64,000 bases of DNA, from positions 13,739,977 through 13,803,976 of the forward strand of contig OW203989.1 in assembly GCA_934047225.1 (NCBI GenBank), in the 5' to 3' direction. Positions within the stretch are counted from its first letter, which is position 1. Each line of letters starts with the position of its first letter. The position numbers and the translations under genes are program-made. The notes beneath the pieces are model-generated. The model searched no databases. It had not been told where the DNA came from and saw only the letters and a program-made list of their open reading frames with translations. Origin of the DNA: Ypsolopha sequella (Eukaryota; Arthropoda; Insecta; Lepidoptera; Ypsolophidae). This document shows positions 51,821 through 64,000 of this stretch, piece by piece.

Positions 51821-54800
51821 AGTACAAATTTGGCTATTACAGTCAGTTAGTCTGCTTAGATATTTGGCCTATACATCAAGAAATATGTCAGAAAAGAACA
51901 AAACTGGCCCGGCCCTCCCAAAAAGATTTGGTCGATCGTTTATCGTTCGAGCATATGTCCATCTTTGACGCACGCATAGAGGGTGTGATAGAGAATAGAG
52001 ATGGATATACGACTGAACGATATTCGATCGAATTTTGTCACTTCAGAGTAGGCCCTCAGGTTAAACTAATTTTACCACTGTATCATCTTTCGATGCTACT
52101 GGATCAGTTCAGGAACGCAACGCTATTTAGTAAAGCAGGTACAGACATTGTACCACTACTGCAAGTGAGATTGTTCGAGATACTGTGACGTAACTGTGAG
52201 CGAGTGCCTTGTCAGAATGAGGAATCAAAGCGCAACGTCAGTCAAGTCAGATGATGCGGTTTGCTTGATCGGGAAATTGGTTCTGCCTGCTCTATCTATA
52301 GTTACATCTAGATGTAATAATACTACATCTAGTACATCTAGATAGTAATCTGAACTTCGAAGTGCTTTTCTTAGCGAAACATATTTTTAGGCAGATTTTA
52401 TTCATCTGATGGCTTTTATTTCTTGTCCTGTGAGGCTTCCAATAAAACATGCGCAGCAAGCCGATTTCTTTTGTAGTTTTTGCTTTGGAGAGGCAAGAGA
52501 ACAGCAATAGCCGACCCCACTTTATTAATAATTACCATATTAAAATAAATGCACAGTGACTGGACTCAAATTTAGCTCCTTTGCTGAAGTTTGACCATAA
52601 AACGTTAGAGATGAAAGGAGGGTTAGGGCGTTAATGTTATTTTTGACAAAGTTTTGTGCCTGGAACCTTCCACCTTGTCAGTTAAGCAATTCCTTTTAAA
52701 TGCCTAAGACAAGGAAACATGCGGATTTTGTGACATAACGAAATCCGAAATGAACAAAACGATATTTACGTTCCAAACCCTTATGGTAATAATAGAACCT
52801 GTCCTCCTAAATGGAAGCAAGTTGGGAATAAAAGTTTCTTAATTTGCGCAACTTATGCAGCATATGTGCTTAATACTTTTGTAGGGAAGGAATGTATTAT
52901 TTCTCTCCTTATTGTACAACAGGTTCTTAAAACAACATCTGTAATGGCTAAAGTTGTAATAGAAAACGGCGTTTGATCTTAGCTTTGAATGTAAAGTGGC
53001 TTGTTATCTTTCAAATAAAATTAGTTCGTCGTGACGGTGAATTTGTCTTTATATAAATTAAGTACTTACTTTATTTTTTACTAGGTCAGAAAATGTTTTC
53101 GCTGATGAGATCTTAATTCTAATCTCGAGCACCTATATATCTAACAATCGTATAAAACCAAGACAAGATTACATTAAAATCGGAAATACGAAGAGTGGAA
53201 CCATCCCAAGTAGGCAGAAAGAGCTTTACTGTTATATTTAGAAGTAGGTACTTAGTACCGTTGGTATATTTATTTTTCGCTTTGATGTAACGTAAGAACA
53301 AACTTCACAAAATCAACTAAAATATAAACACGGATAAATATAACTTTGAGCACAAAATAAATAATTATTACCATCTTTAAGTACGAGAGCTGCAAGATAT
53401 TTGTCCCTTCTCGAAATAAAAATAATCCAGGGTGGTAATAGACTTTTAAGCCGGACCGTTACGTCCCTCGCACATTCTAATATAGGGCGTGTTACAGGCC
53501 AAATGCCTTTCATTACGTCAGCAAACCACCCTTTAGTAGTGTACTGAAAAATATAGAAATTTATGATGGTTGCGTCAGTTTTCGTTCCCAAACGAACAAC
53601 TTATTATTAATTTCATTATTTTTGAATAAAAAGTATTAAATAAATGTGATTTATGAAATTACGCGAAAATGGTTTAATGTAATTAAAGCTTATCTAGCAT
53701 AGTTGTGCTTGTGTTATTTTATACATTACTTAGTTAATGATCTTGCATAACAACTTTAAAGCGTGTTTGTAGATAATGAAAACAATAATAATTTGTGCGT
53801 TTGGGGACGAGCCCTCGTAGAATCATTTGGCCTTTTTTGTTTTCGCGCCAATTTTGGCGTGGTTACAGAAACTAGATTAAATTTTTTATGTCTTAAAGAA
53901 AAAAAGTTATTTTTTTATATGTACGGGCTTAAGAGTGCAGAGAAAAAAATATTTATGTGTATACTATATAAACATGTCTTTACAAATATAATATTATTTT
54001 AGAAATAAATAATAAATATAACTATTATATGAAATTTTAAAATTGTTTTATGTGCAGGCGCCAAGAAATACTATCCACAATATATTTTATTTAAATTATT
54101 ATTTTAAATTTATTTAATATTGTAGCTTGTCTTTCTAACTTTACAACGACATGCATATTGTATATAATATAATATAATTACTACCCATACTTTGCACATG
54201 CCACGATCTTGTCTTAGGAGGTCCGATCGGACCATTTATAATTACAGATCAATTATTATTCCTGAATTAGAATAATCTCGCTAAGCGACACTTAAGCGTC
54301 GAATCGACTAAATTAGAGGTAAAACATAATGTGTAATGTACAACTAATGGCCAATTAAAATACCCGAGCGTTAGAAATTCCGTAGTAATTTGCGTATATT
54401 TTTAACAATATAGAATACAAATTAGCAATAATAAGATATCCTATATTTTTTGTCCTATTCATAATTGCATATGCGTCGGTACAACAATGCCAACTAATTT
54501 ATAGTAGTGGCTGATTTCATCGGAAGCGCCAATGGGATTTACTCCGATCTACCTTATTATACCGGACATATCCACTATATTCCTTATTACTCTAGGTAGA
54601 GTCGTTTTGGCCGTAAAGGGAGTAGAGCTGGTGATATCAGAGCATAACCTGCTCGTTGGATCGTTTACAGTGCAGCTTTGGAGCATGGCGCTGGTCATGA
54701 AAAAAGGGGTCCGTCAGAAATTAAAACCCTATGTCCTGTATTCGGTTGGCAAGAAGAGGAATCAGACGAAGCATACGTTTCTAAATCAAATTTGCAATTT

Positions 54801-55634
54801 GACATTAGGGTGGAGCGAATTTTGTGTTTTTTGGATTTACCTTGGGCACAGTGCGGAATACTTGCTACACATACCTATAAACAGATTATTGAAGAAAATA
54901 GTAATAAAAATCTCTTTTAATGTTGAAGAGGGTTGGAATTAAAGGAAACATGAAAATGTAAGAGCGATATCATGAAATTCCAAAACATAATTAGATGGAT
55001 TTTTTGCAACTTCCATCAGGGAAAGGGATAAGGACAAGAAAACATAAAAAAAAAGTTTCTGAAATCTTACTTCTTTTCAGAAGATAATTTTTCAATATTG
55101 TGGTGTTCAATATTTGAAATATGTATTATATATATGGGTACAGTAGTAAATGGTAGGTCCATTCGAGTATATAATGCGAGTAAGAATCTTCGCCACTCTT
55201 CGGCAAACGTCGTATTCCCGAACGCTTTCTATACAATTCATGATAGATAATGCACTTCCAGTCTGCAAATGACAGCCAAAATGACACTCATAATAAAATT
55301 GCTTCCAGTTCCGATTTATTGCACATGTTCTAGAATTACTTTGGAACTTATTTTCTCTTTAATTCGTTTACAAATACTACTTACTCTTACAATTTATGAT
55401 TCGGCTTGTTTTCGAGAATACGAACAGTGGCGAAGATTTGTATGCGCAATATTTGTAATACAATATTGCAATACTTGTATCTTTAGCAGATATAACAAGA
55501 GGACACCACACACACACCCTCACATTCGCCAGTGGTGAAACTGAAACCCATAGAGAAACTACCCGTAAAGATCTGCAATGACACACGGTATGCTCGAAAT
55601 AAGTTCCGCCAACTTATAAATAAACTCTGACTAT
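51821..55634. other. 3.8 kb without a supportable gene
   Basis: Open stretches at 51700-52188, 53313-53591 and 54532-54942 lack domains, splice context and family matches. An imperfect ACATCTAGATG-type hairpin lies at 52305-52350. An AT-rich tract sits at 54000-54180. It may be plain intergenic DNA. Confidence 0.35.
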
Positions 55635-55756
55635 AGGTAGCGGCACGGTTTTTGACTGCACTAGTAATTTTTTTCTTCATCGCACTTAGTAATTTTGTGC
55701 GCGAATAAAGACGCTCCATCACTTTCGCCGAGTGGCCAAAAATCGTGCCGCGACCT
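55635..55756. mobile_element. inverted-repeat element, 122 bp
   Basis: AGGTAGCGGCACGGTTTTTG on the left matches the inverse of the right end (CAAAAATCGTGCCGCGACCT) with two mismatches in 20. No other copy was seen. Confidence 0.6.
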
Positions 55757-56349
55757 GTAGTTGGCGAATGGTACGGCATTTCCCTTCTCGAGGCTAGTTG
55801 TTCGCTTGCGAAACCTGTACATTTTGTACGACGTACACTTTATTATTTTGAATTTCTGCATTTCGGGTTAAGGGCACGTAGTAGATTGCAGAAAACGAAA
55901 AATATACCAATTGTTCTTCTTTGTTTCCGGAATTCGTGAGTGAATGCTCATCCGAGTACAGAATATACCGATTTCGAATATTCTTTGAGCAGAAATGCTT
56001 TGATTTTACTGCACAGTCAATACAAAGGATATAAAAAAATAACCAAAAGTGAATAATTTTAGTCCCCTTTTAATACGAGTAGTATTGTACGTGTTTTAAG
56101 AGGCCCCTTCAAGCCTGGATTTTAAAATTAAAGTTTTTAAATTAATTATTAATTTAAAAACTGATTGTGTAGTCAATAGCTTATTTTTTTTTCATAAGTA
56201 TTATCTAGCAACCTCATACTACGACTGTACACAGCCCAAACAGCAAAATTTGATGAAACACCATCATATATTATTAGCTGTCAGGATATCGTGAATATTG
56301 CCTCGTTTTTATGCAAAGTTTAGCAAGTTGTATAACTTTTATCTTTCAA
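55757..56349. other. no gene recognised
   Basis: AT-rich; no supportable feature. Confidence 0.4.
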
Positions 56350-56465
56350 CTGGCTACCTATAACGGCTGAAGCTGTTGATCCCTGTAACAGACGGACGGA
56401 CAAACAGATGGCAGAGGCTTTAATAGGGTCCCGTTTGGCACCCTTCGTGCACGGAACCCTAAAAA
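56350..56465 (-). repeat. GTTCCGTA-family repeat fragment
   Basis: CTGGCTACCTATAACGGCTG, CAGACGGACGGACAAACAGA, TAATAGGGTCCCGTTTGGCA and GCACGGAACCCTAAAAAG, matching 9735-9835. Confidence 0.8.
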
Positions 56466-58659
56466 GATGTTAATTAAAATATCTGAAATAATATGTGGCC
56501 ACCACACACACCAAACTAGGTACAAGTTAGAATCCTTGAGCCTTCCATGGCTACGTGTTTGGAATTAGACTTGGCGAAGTTTTGGAAAATTTTATACATT
56601 TTACTTGCAAAAAAATTTTTATACAGCAGGTGTTCTGAGCACCAATATTAAATAAGCTGCCTAAAAATTCCGTGTAAGAGTTTAGACTGTAAGAATTGGT
56701 TTTGAGACTCAAATAAAAGCACATTAAATTATTTGAATTTCAAACGTGTGGGAAAACATTTATTCTGTAGTTAACACAAGAAAATGTCCGACAACTTTCA
56801 TCGATATTTATCATTATCATCATTAGACAGGCTTTTCCCGGAGGTGAAATGGTAGGTCTCTCTCGACTAACTTCGTGTGTTTTCACTTGACATTATGTGC
56901 TAAGTATGGAATTTGATTGTGATACAATGGCGATGCGACGATGTGTACAATTCTTGTTTATTTGTTCACAAATATCTTTAGCTAAGTTTACGTTTACGTA
57001 CGAGTCTCACGCGCCGGAGTCCAACACAAAATAAATATTTCATAATATAAACTTAACGAAAATCTTTTTTTTTTTATTGACTGTTATTTTATTGCATTTT
57101 CTTGCATTGCATTTTTATAAAATCGCAAGTAGTGTACTACTTCTTCTTCTGTGGTTGTGCTTAAAATCACCACGCGCTTGTTTGAACTTGAAGTAAGTGG
57201 ACTTGGCTAGACAAAAAAAAACTCGAATGCTTATGTTTGCCGCCGGTAGCAAACTATCGATGCCTTCATATGAAACGAAACATTTTGACTGTTTGCCGCG
57301 TTGTACCAGAGCGCCCTCTTACCGGTAAACTTACGTATCTCAGTCGTATTTTTGCTTCCTGAACAATGTTCACGATTTTGACATTTGTTTCACTACGTGA
57401 CGTCACAAACGCGACCACGAATAAAAATTCGTTTTTTGTACTGTTTCTCTTTGTTTACTCAAAAACTAAAACCAATAATAGTCTGCTGAAAACATTGGGC
57501 TTAAAATGAAAACATTGGGTTTTAAATGAATTCAAAAGAGAAATTGCGACGGGAGATCATTACAATCACAAAAAATATATCCATTTTAGATAAATTCTAG
57601 TTGAAATGCTTGTCAATGTCTTAATTTAAGAATAAATGCTTGTCAATTTCTTAATTTAAGAACAATGACAGTAGCGTAAGCACATAAACATAGTCCCGAG
57701 GTAGTTTGAGTAGTCACTCAAAATTGCCAAATAATCTCTGCCAAGATACGTCATAAAAACAAACAAAAACAGGATTCTTTACGAAAAAAAGTGAAACAAA
57801 CGAACTAAAAAATGGATCTGTATATAACGAGTGTTTTATAACTGTCACGATCAAAAAATACCTCCGCATAAATGTAGTGGAAATGTAAATTAAAAGGGTA
57901 AGATTCATTACACAAGTAGAGTTTCTTTGAGAATAACAAAATAATGAGTTGTTTTAAAACTAAGCATTCTAGGAAAAGAAAAGGGTTCACGTTACGAACA
58001 TCCAGCATCAAAAAACCAAGACAAAAATAGCTTAGTTTGGTACCTTGATCTTTTTTTCAATATCACCTCAGGTAAATAGACTCTGCCTATCTTGATGCGT
58101 CCCTATCCTCAAATATCAATAAAAAGAGAGAGACACCTAACCTAACCCTTTTCATTCCTAAGGGTTCCATTTACTCGTTCGAATGTCGAGCCCTGAAAAT
58201 TAATTTCAGCTTTTCAAAGACGTGCGTAGGCGAGGAAACCTCACCAATTATCCACATTAGATTATCCCTGCCATTTTACCTGAGTGTCTTATTGCAGGAA
58301 TATTTTAATAGTTGTACCAAGACGGCCGGCTGGTCGCATGATGACATTTCATTATAAGTTTATAGGTTCTTTGTTACACAGTACACAGCCAGTTTACATT
58401 GTGATTGACGCTGGAGTCTTCTATCATAAGAAAATATATTATTTACGAGATATAATAAACATATTTATTTATAAAAAAGACTAGCCTTTTGCCTGTGGAT
58501 CGTATGCCAAATAAAATCGCTGCCTTCAACAATCATTGATCTATTTAATATCCAATAGTTCAGTTTTAGTGACGTTTATAAAGCAAGAGCTTGAAATTGT
58601 ATACACAATAAGTCATGATCTTTTCAAAACCAACTTAAAATGCTGTTTTAACTTTGTTT
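56466..58659. other. 2.2 kb without a supportable gene
   Basis: Contains two adjacent near-identical 30-bp units at 57604-57663 (ATGCTTGTCAAT, TCTTAATTTAAGAA) and a doubled GAAAACATTGGG near 57490. Open stretches show no domain. Confidence 0.4.
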
Positions 58660-58830
58660 GGATGCGTTAAATTTCAAACTCGTGCTTTATATACCTCACC
58701 TATACTGAACTATTGGCGTTAATTGCCACATACCGATAGGTTTTTCCATTTTTAACTTCTAAACAAGAAAAACAAATTAAGTTGTGCCCTTTGCGCTAAG
58801 CGACTGGGGTTTTACCACTTGCTGATATGA
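58660..58830 (+). repeat. dispersed repeat R4, copy 2
   Basis: ACTGAACTATTGGCGTTAAT, AAATTAAGTTGTGCCCTTTG and AAGCGACTGGGGTTTTACCA match 40720-40810. Confidence 0.6.
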
Positions 58831-59321
58831 TAAGCATTATCCGGAACATTAGTTTAAAAATGGAACATATTTTGAATAAGTAATGTGACACATAAGCTAT
58901 CACACAATTTAAAAGCAAGTAGTGGAACAGGCCCTCTGTACTTTATGCATGTCATGTGGCTTTTGTTCACCAACTTCAACAGCCCTGCAGTATCAGATCA
59001 TGGTAACCCCAGAAGACTTTGTGTTTAGCCTCGTGAGGAGCAATTTGATTATCTGTATAAAGGCCTTATAATCATTCCCTTATCTGTTCGTGTTTTTGCT
59101 TGGCTTCGTGTTTCTAATCAGTTCAACAAAAACTCGGGAGGTTTTATAAAATGAATATAAATAAATATACTCAGGCTTTTTATGTAAGCAAGCGAGTATA
59201 ATGTTATGGTTATGTCTTATTACAAATATGGAGGTGAATGAAGATAAGTAATAATATTTATTTGCCTTTTCAAAATAAAAGTAAAACAGAAAAAAATCCT
59301 TTTAGTTCTTTATTACAATAT
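58831..59321. other. no gene recognised
   Basis: AT-rich; no supportable feature. Confidence 0.4.
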
Positions 59322-59530
59322 TAGCTTTCTATCCGCGGCTCCGCTCACGGTAAATACAATCTCTCTCTACCCTCACTATAGATGACCTTTTTTAGCAACA
59401 TAAGATACTGCTTAGCTTCCTTTAGTAATAGCAAAACTATAAACTTGTATTTTGAAACCGCATCAAATCCGTTTAATGGTTCTCTAGATATAATCGGACA
59501 TACGTATAAAGACAGACAGACAGTCATGCT
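59322..59530 (+). repeat. LINE-tail-type repeat
   Basis: TAGCTTTCTATCCGCGGCTC and CGCTCACGGT at the start, ATCCGTTTAATGGTTCTCTA and GGACATACGTATAAAGACAG at the end are familiar lepidopteran non-LTR remnants (compare TAGCTTTTGCCCGCGGCTTC at 31115). It is non-coding. Confidence 0.55.
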
Positions 59531-59937
59531 TCACGCAGAGTACCTAGGTATAGATAAGTTATATGACTTGGTATATACCGTATTTACCGTACAACAAGAT
59601 ATTAATTGAATACAAATGTAAACTCGTATTTACTAACTCAATCACATCAAATCTTGGAGAATTATTAATGATTTACCAAAAAGAGTTCTTTTTTTACACT
59701 TCTGTACATTTACATAAATTAATTAAACAAAGAACAAACTTAACTTATAATTATAACAAACAAATAAACAATCAATGTGTACATGGTCGCACTAATTGCT
59801 AACTGCAATATGTTCCAGGCAACCCTTGTGTGAGAGAAAAATTATCTTTATCCTAATTGAAAATTATGAAACGCTATGTTTATTTTTTGTTCAAAATGGA
59901 TAGATATTTTTGGTTCACGCATCGATTTCCCTGAAAT

Positions 59938-60009
59938 GAAAGCTTTGAGTTTTTACATTAATTAAAAAAATTAATTAATGTAAAAGCTCAAAGCTCAAAG
60001 CTTTTACAT
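59938..60009. repeat. hairpin
   Basis: AAAGCTTTGAGTTTTTACAT and TAATTAA pair with TTAATTAATGTAAAAGCTCA and AAGCTTT, forming an imperfect stem of about 30 bp around an A/T loop. Confidence 0.6.
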
Positions 60010-60439
60010 GTTACATTATGAGGTAAACATAAAAATATTATTCATTGTTTTTATTTTTCTATGTCAGTTTTTATGAGCGATGAAAAAATAAAGATTTCGT
60101 AGAACTTTCATACTTCTTCAAATCCCTCGACACTCCGAAATCTGGCGCTCTTGGCTTATTTAATAATCCAGGGCTGCATTACTTACCATTTTCTCAACAA
60201 CATTTCATAATAAAGTATGGAACCATCTGTTACCATTACAAATTGCCACTTTTTACCAAAATGCCAAAGCAACACCTCGGAATGTAAAACAAGCAAAAGC
60301 GTCAATACCACTGTTGTCAACCCAACTGATTTATTTACCCAATAAATTCAGTACCGGATTAATCAGCCAAGTAACGGAACGCGGCAATGTGTCGACGCGA
60401 TTCGATAACTAGCGAGCATGGGGAAAGGTTCCGTACATA

Positions 60440-60698
60440 TACAAGGTGTAACAGAAAGGTGTAACCATATTTGAAGAGCTTATTCAGTCAATGGTTTAGA
60501 ATAACTTTTACTTTGGAACAAATCCTGTATATCGAAAAAAAAATTACTCGCTTCATAGAAAAATGCAATGCCACTCGGCCGAAATGCATGGAAGAGCAGA
60601 TTTTTGTTTTGAGATTTCAGGTTTGACTCCATAGTAAAAGTTGTTCTATAACATTGACTGAATAAGCTCTTCAAATATGGTTACACCTTTCTGTGTAT
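60440..60698. mobile_element. MITE family C, copy 3 (259 bp)
   Basis: Starts TACAAGGTGTAACAGAAAGG and ends ATGGTTACACCTTTCTGTGTA. It is near identical to 27741-28007 across the whole length. Confidence 0.9.
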
Positions 60699-60934
60699 AA
60701 ACAAAAAAAAACAAGGTTGACTCATCTTTTTGCTTCAGTTTTCTCGCACGGCAAAAAGATTATATAAAACAGCTTAAATATTGAGAATAAAGTTAGTTAA
60801 TTGTAAAAAAAATGTGTAAAAAAAATTGTTTTAACTTTTTATAAGTAATGTAAAGTTTAATCGTGTTATTATGTTAAGGGCAAAAGTCAAAATAATAAAA
60901 TTTCGCTTAGATTAAATTATTTTAGGTATGTTAA

Positions 60935-61318
60935 TTCGAAAACCATTTTGAGCCGTATTTTAGAAATTGTGGTCTAATAGACCCTACAATGATGAATATT
61001 TTTACGAAATAGCTGCTGCGTTCGTGTGACGTCACTTGAGAAATTGCTATTTAGAAATGTGTCCTTTGCTATCAAGATAAATTTATAATAATTTGTTTTC
61101 GACTAATATGACAGCTGGATGACAGATGAGTAGACAGACTACTTTTTTATAAGCAATCACACATCACAATCAGTATAATGTCTAAAATTCTCAAGTGACG
61201 TCATATCGGACAAATCTTTAAAAAATCAAAAAAAAAAAATGTTTAATTAACATACCAAAATAATGAAAACTATGTCCTAAAATAGCGTATTATCTCAGAA
61301 AAAAAAATTTTAGAAATT
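60935..61318 (+). repeat. dispersed repeat R3, copy 2, with upstream part
   Basis: 60935-61050 (TTAATTCGAAAACCATTTTG, TTGTGGTCTAATAGACC) resembles 62330-62400. 61083-61318 (TTTCGACTAATATGACAGCT, GTCTAAAATTCTCAAGTGAC, ATGAAAACTATGTCCTAAAA) matches 39463-39712. Confidence 0.7.
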
Positions 61319-61600
61319 AAGCTATGGGAGTTTTAGCTTTGCCAAAGCAGATTGTTTTATTTATCTGGGACCCTTATTTTTCACAAGCGCGTAAGCGCAC
61401 AGACGCGTGCTTAGCTTTCAAAATGGGGCGCGAGAGGATCATCGGGGAAATATTTATTCAATTATATGGAAATATGTTATATTTTAATAAACTTTTACGA
61501 AAGATAATTTGTTTCAGAACATGCTAAGGCTTTTTGGATTGATTCATGACCTTCTTGATCCTCCTCCTGGGCTCATGCCTGCACGCGGATATGATGTAGG
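61319..61600. other. no gene recognised
   Basis: A 67-codon open stretch (61324-61527) has no domain. Confidence 0.35.
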
Positions 61601-61715
61601 TACAGTGGAGACCACATCAAGCTATACACTTGCAGTACGACATTAGCCCTTACAGAGAAGAATATAAGATAGGTACAAAGTCCAATGTGTCTTACTTGAT
61701 GCGGTCTCCACTGTA
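61601..61715 (+). mobile_element. short TIR MITE, family A, copy 3 (complete)
   Basis: Ends TACAGTGGAGACCACATC and GATGCGGTCTCCACTGTA are inverted repeats with one mismatch. The interior is ACTTGCAGTACGACATTAGC then GAGAAGAATATAAGATAGG. This is the reference copy of the family in this window. Confidence 0.9.
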
Positions 61716-63452
61716 CAACCGGACAATTTCTGTTTTTATAATATCTAAAGGCTTTTTCTTCAGCATAACTCCAATAAGTTATTCAGTTATTTTTCAGTAA
61801 ACAGGCCCGTTGGTGCCGTAAAGTCCCACTCCCCTCCTGATAAGGGATCAAAGTTTGGCGACCCATCTTTTTAACTGCGTCGCCCTCAATTATCATTAGA
61901 ATCTCAGACGGAAACGGCCGTAACTCAATATTAGTGCCAATAAAGGTGAATGATAACCTGGCATCCGCTCCTGAGGCGCCCTTTATTGTCCATCACCACG
62001 ATATAAGAGGAAATAACTTAGTATGTAATAGGAGGCGGGCGTAACGCAGGTATTTGTATAACACTGATAACTACGGAAAACTTCCGACTTGAGAATTTCA
62101 TATTAGTCAAAGAGTAACTTTTTTTTTCAATTTGGCAAAGATGACATTGAATATTTAGATAAGGTGTAAATTTAGTTGTCTAATCTGAAAAAACTTTTTT
62201 ATACATTTCTCATCTCATAACGAAAGTTGATCATATGGACGAGTAGTAACCATATTTTAAGTATCGTTTGCTAATAAGTATTATTTAAACATACAAATAT
62301 ATAAAGAATTCAGGCTCTTTTAATTCGCTTAAATTTAATTCGAAAACCGTTTCGAGAAGCCGTATTTCCAAACTTGTGGTCTAAAAAACCTTATGATGAT
62401 GGGTGCAACTCTGTTTGCCTCTATAAGTACATATTACGATTATTACGCCCTTCAAAAATAAAACTTTCCACAACAAAGTTAATGTTTCGCACTATAGAAT
62501 TTTTTGGATTGTCATAAAAAAATATATTTTAAAGTTCATTTATACTGAAAGTATTATTATTTTAGCGCAAATGATGTCAAAGTCTCTTTGAATTCTGTTT
62601 CAAAATGTTTTATTAATCAACGTATCGTTCACAAGCTTTTTTAAACTTTATAACTTGTCTAGTCTCACCGGAAATCATAAGTGTCGTAGTATAATCATCT
62701 CATTTCTTTACCAAAAATAGAAAAGGTTCCTATAAATGTTACGTAAATACAAACTTTCACAAGTGTTCTTTCTGCTCATTATGATGCTTCACCTTATTTC
62801 TGTTGTTTTATGCTACTTTAAAATTTAAGAGCATAGGTATGTCTAGAGAGAGCTAAAACCCAATTTTAACCACAAAATAGAAATAAAAACCGAAACTAAA
62901 TAGTAAACAGCTGGCACGCACAAAGGCGCTACGAATTATGTGTGAATGTGAAAGTAAGACATCATTGGTTATCGCTATTAAGCGTTCACGTCGCGTTTGT
63001 CTCGCAGGTTTGTTTTCAGAATTTGGGTGTAAAGCTGGACTAATTTGTATTACAATGCGTCCCGCGCTCGGACTTTAACGCCCAGAATTCCAGATGGCTA
63101 GTGATGTAGCTACCCTGTTCCAACGTTATATAACGTCGCGAATGGCGATCAATATGTGGCATTCTATAATTTCTCAGATTACAAACGGCGTCGTCAGTTT
63201 CTAAATGCTCGCTGTTTTGTGATGCTTTCCGAAATCGAAAGTCTTTCGCCAAAAAGTCGAAAATACGTGCGATGACAAGTGGAGCGAGGAGGAGCGTGTT
63301 AGGTATACATGTAATTATTGGGAGCTGAGCGAAGCGGAGCGGAACGATATGCCTAGGCAAATTTTAAAATGCCCAATTCTACGATATAGCTACGACATAC
63401 CAAATTTCAAAACAGCGAGCGTTTAGAAACTGAGGACACTGTTTGTAAACTG
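61716..63452. other. 1.7 kb, mostly unannotated
   Basis: 62330-62400 is an R3-type upstream fragment (TTCGAAAACCGTTTCGAGAA, TTGTGGTCTAAAAAACC). The 106-codon minus-strand stretch at 63040-63360 has no domain. Confidence 0.4.
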
Positions 63453-63608
63453 GGGCTCTACCGCGTAATTCTAATTTGTATCAACTTCAAGCAAATGCAT
63501 GCGAAATTCAACGCGTGCAAAAGAGATGTTAGGCGGGCGTCGTCGCACGCACGTCAATTTTCAATCTCAAGTTGATGTTGATGAAAATGAGAATTACTCG
63601 GTAGACCC
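63453..63608. mobile_element. MITE family F, copy 2, with ACTG duplication (156 bp)
   Basis: GGGCTCTACCGCGTAATTCT and AGAATTACTCGGTAGACCC are inverted ends; the body matches 40353-40513 in reverse orientation. ACTG flanks both sides (63449-63452, 63609-63612), the same tetranucleotide (CAGT on the other strand) as copy 1. Confidence 0.9.
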
Positions 63609-63787
63609 ACTGATGGAATTATACTATTTGCCTGCGACAGATATGTAGGTAGACGAATTTTTAAACAGAAAGCAAGATATTCTCTGCTGCTGCTACTGCA
63701 TATTATATATTACTTACATTATTTTTGAAATAGCAATATATTTTTAATCAGTTTCTTATAAGTAAGCAGAGTTACTTAAAAGACGTA

Positions 63788-63979
63788 CTGGTGACGGGCA
63801 GCGGCGTTACCACAGTATAAGTGGAGTTACTGCTGCAAGTGTTTCGGCATCGCGCTCATCAACCCGCCTGCCCAGTGTGTGTAAATATGGTCATCACTTC
63901 CCAGAGGACCTCCAAGACTGCTGAAATCTTGGAAAGGCCCTATGTCCAACTGTGGGTGAAGGCTGGCTGATGGATGATG
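63788..63979 (+). repeat. LINE 3' tail T1, copy 4
   Basis: TGGTGACGGGCAGCGGCGTT, CGCGCTCATCAACCCGCCTG, CCCAGTGTGTGTAAATATGG and GGCCCTATGTCCAACTGTGG, ending GATGGATGATGA. It has diverged from the other copies. Confidence 0.7.
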
Positions 63980-63980
63980 A

Positions 63981-64000
63981 AGCAGAGGTAGCTCAGTTGG
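63981..64000 (+). mobile_element. tRNA-like A box cut by window end
   Basis: GAGGTAGCTCAGTTGG contains a consensus pol III A box (TAGCTCAGTTGG). It could be the start of a SINE, as at 49448-49548, or of a tRNA; the rest lies outside the window. Confidence 0.4.

Noticed and set aside
51700..52188. 162-codon ORF
   Set aside because: Starts inside palindromic MITE family G and has no recognisable domain.
54532..54942. 136-codon ORF and an 80-codon frame inside it
   Set aside because: Two overlapping frames, neither with a family signature; the second looks somewhat more protein-like but could not be placed.
63040..63360. 106-codon minus-strand ORF
   Set aside because: No domain; GAGCG/GCGAA-rich local repeats explain the openness.

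Overview
The window is eukaryotic, AT-rich and almost entirely non-coding. Its repeats point to a moth or butterfly (Lepidoptera): copies of the GGGTTCCGTA / GTGCGAGTC dispersed family, a (GTCA)n-bearing Helitron-like element, retrotransposon 3' ends of the type that finishes 'TATGTCCAGCAGTGGACGAA', and many short palindromic elements (MITEs). This taxon call is inference from repeat vocabulary. I found no complete host gene. Two short splice-flanked open stretches (14323-14376 and 47254-47336) are the only host-exon candidates, both weak.

Layout. 1-3.2 kb: MITEs, one 173-codon orphan ORF and a LINE 3' end. 3.5-4.3 kb: a truncated Penelope-like element (GIY-YIG endonuclease end) with hammerhead-like motifs at both ends. 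4.8-7.4 kb: a MITE split by a 2.4-kb TA-flanked element that carries a 700-bp pentanucleotide satellite. 8.0-9.8 kb: tandem lepidopteran repeat. 10.1-12.8 kb: a frameshifted OTU-protease fragment, a foldback element with a dead mariner in its loop, and another hammerhead-like motif. 13-30 kb: dispersed repeats and palindromes, a split tRNA-like SINE and LINE fragments. 30.8-34.8 kb: LINE-tail and Helitron-like sequence interrupted by a TTAA-flanked MITE. 35.0-39.35 kb: a 4.3-kb near-perfect palindrome holding two divergent, intron-containing, cysteine-rich transposon-type genes, both broken. 39.5-40.6 kb: a LINE ORF2 end interrupted by a MITE. 41-64 kb: mostly unrecognised sequence with scattered MITEs, LINE remnants, an inverted pair of hammerhead-like motifs at 45.0-45.3 kb, and a tRNA-like A box cut by the window end.

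Nothing here works as an intact operon or pathway. Every recognisable protein (Penelope endonuclease, mariner transposase, OTU protease, CXC-type protein, LINE ORF2) carries truncations, stops or frameshifts. The best lead is a five-copy RNA-like motif, CTGATGCC-stem-GAAATATATH, in which both flanking stems change sequence between copies yet stay complementary. It fits a hammerhead ribozyme with a minimal stem III and an altered core next to stem II. The second lead is the 4.3-kb palindrome, whose arms include an intron and so must have arisen by DNA-level inverted duplication.
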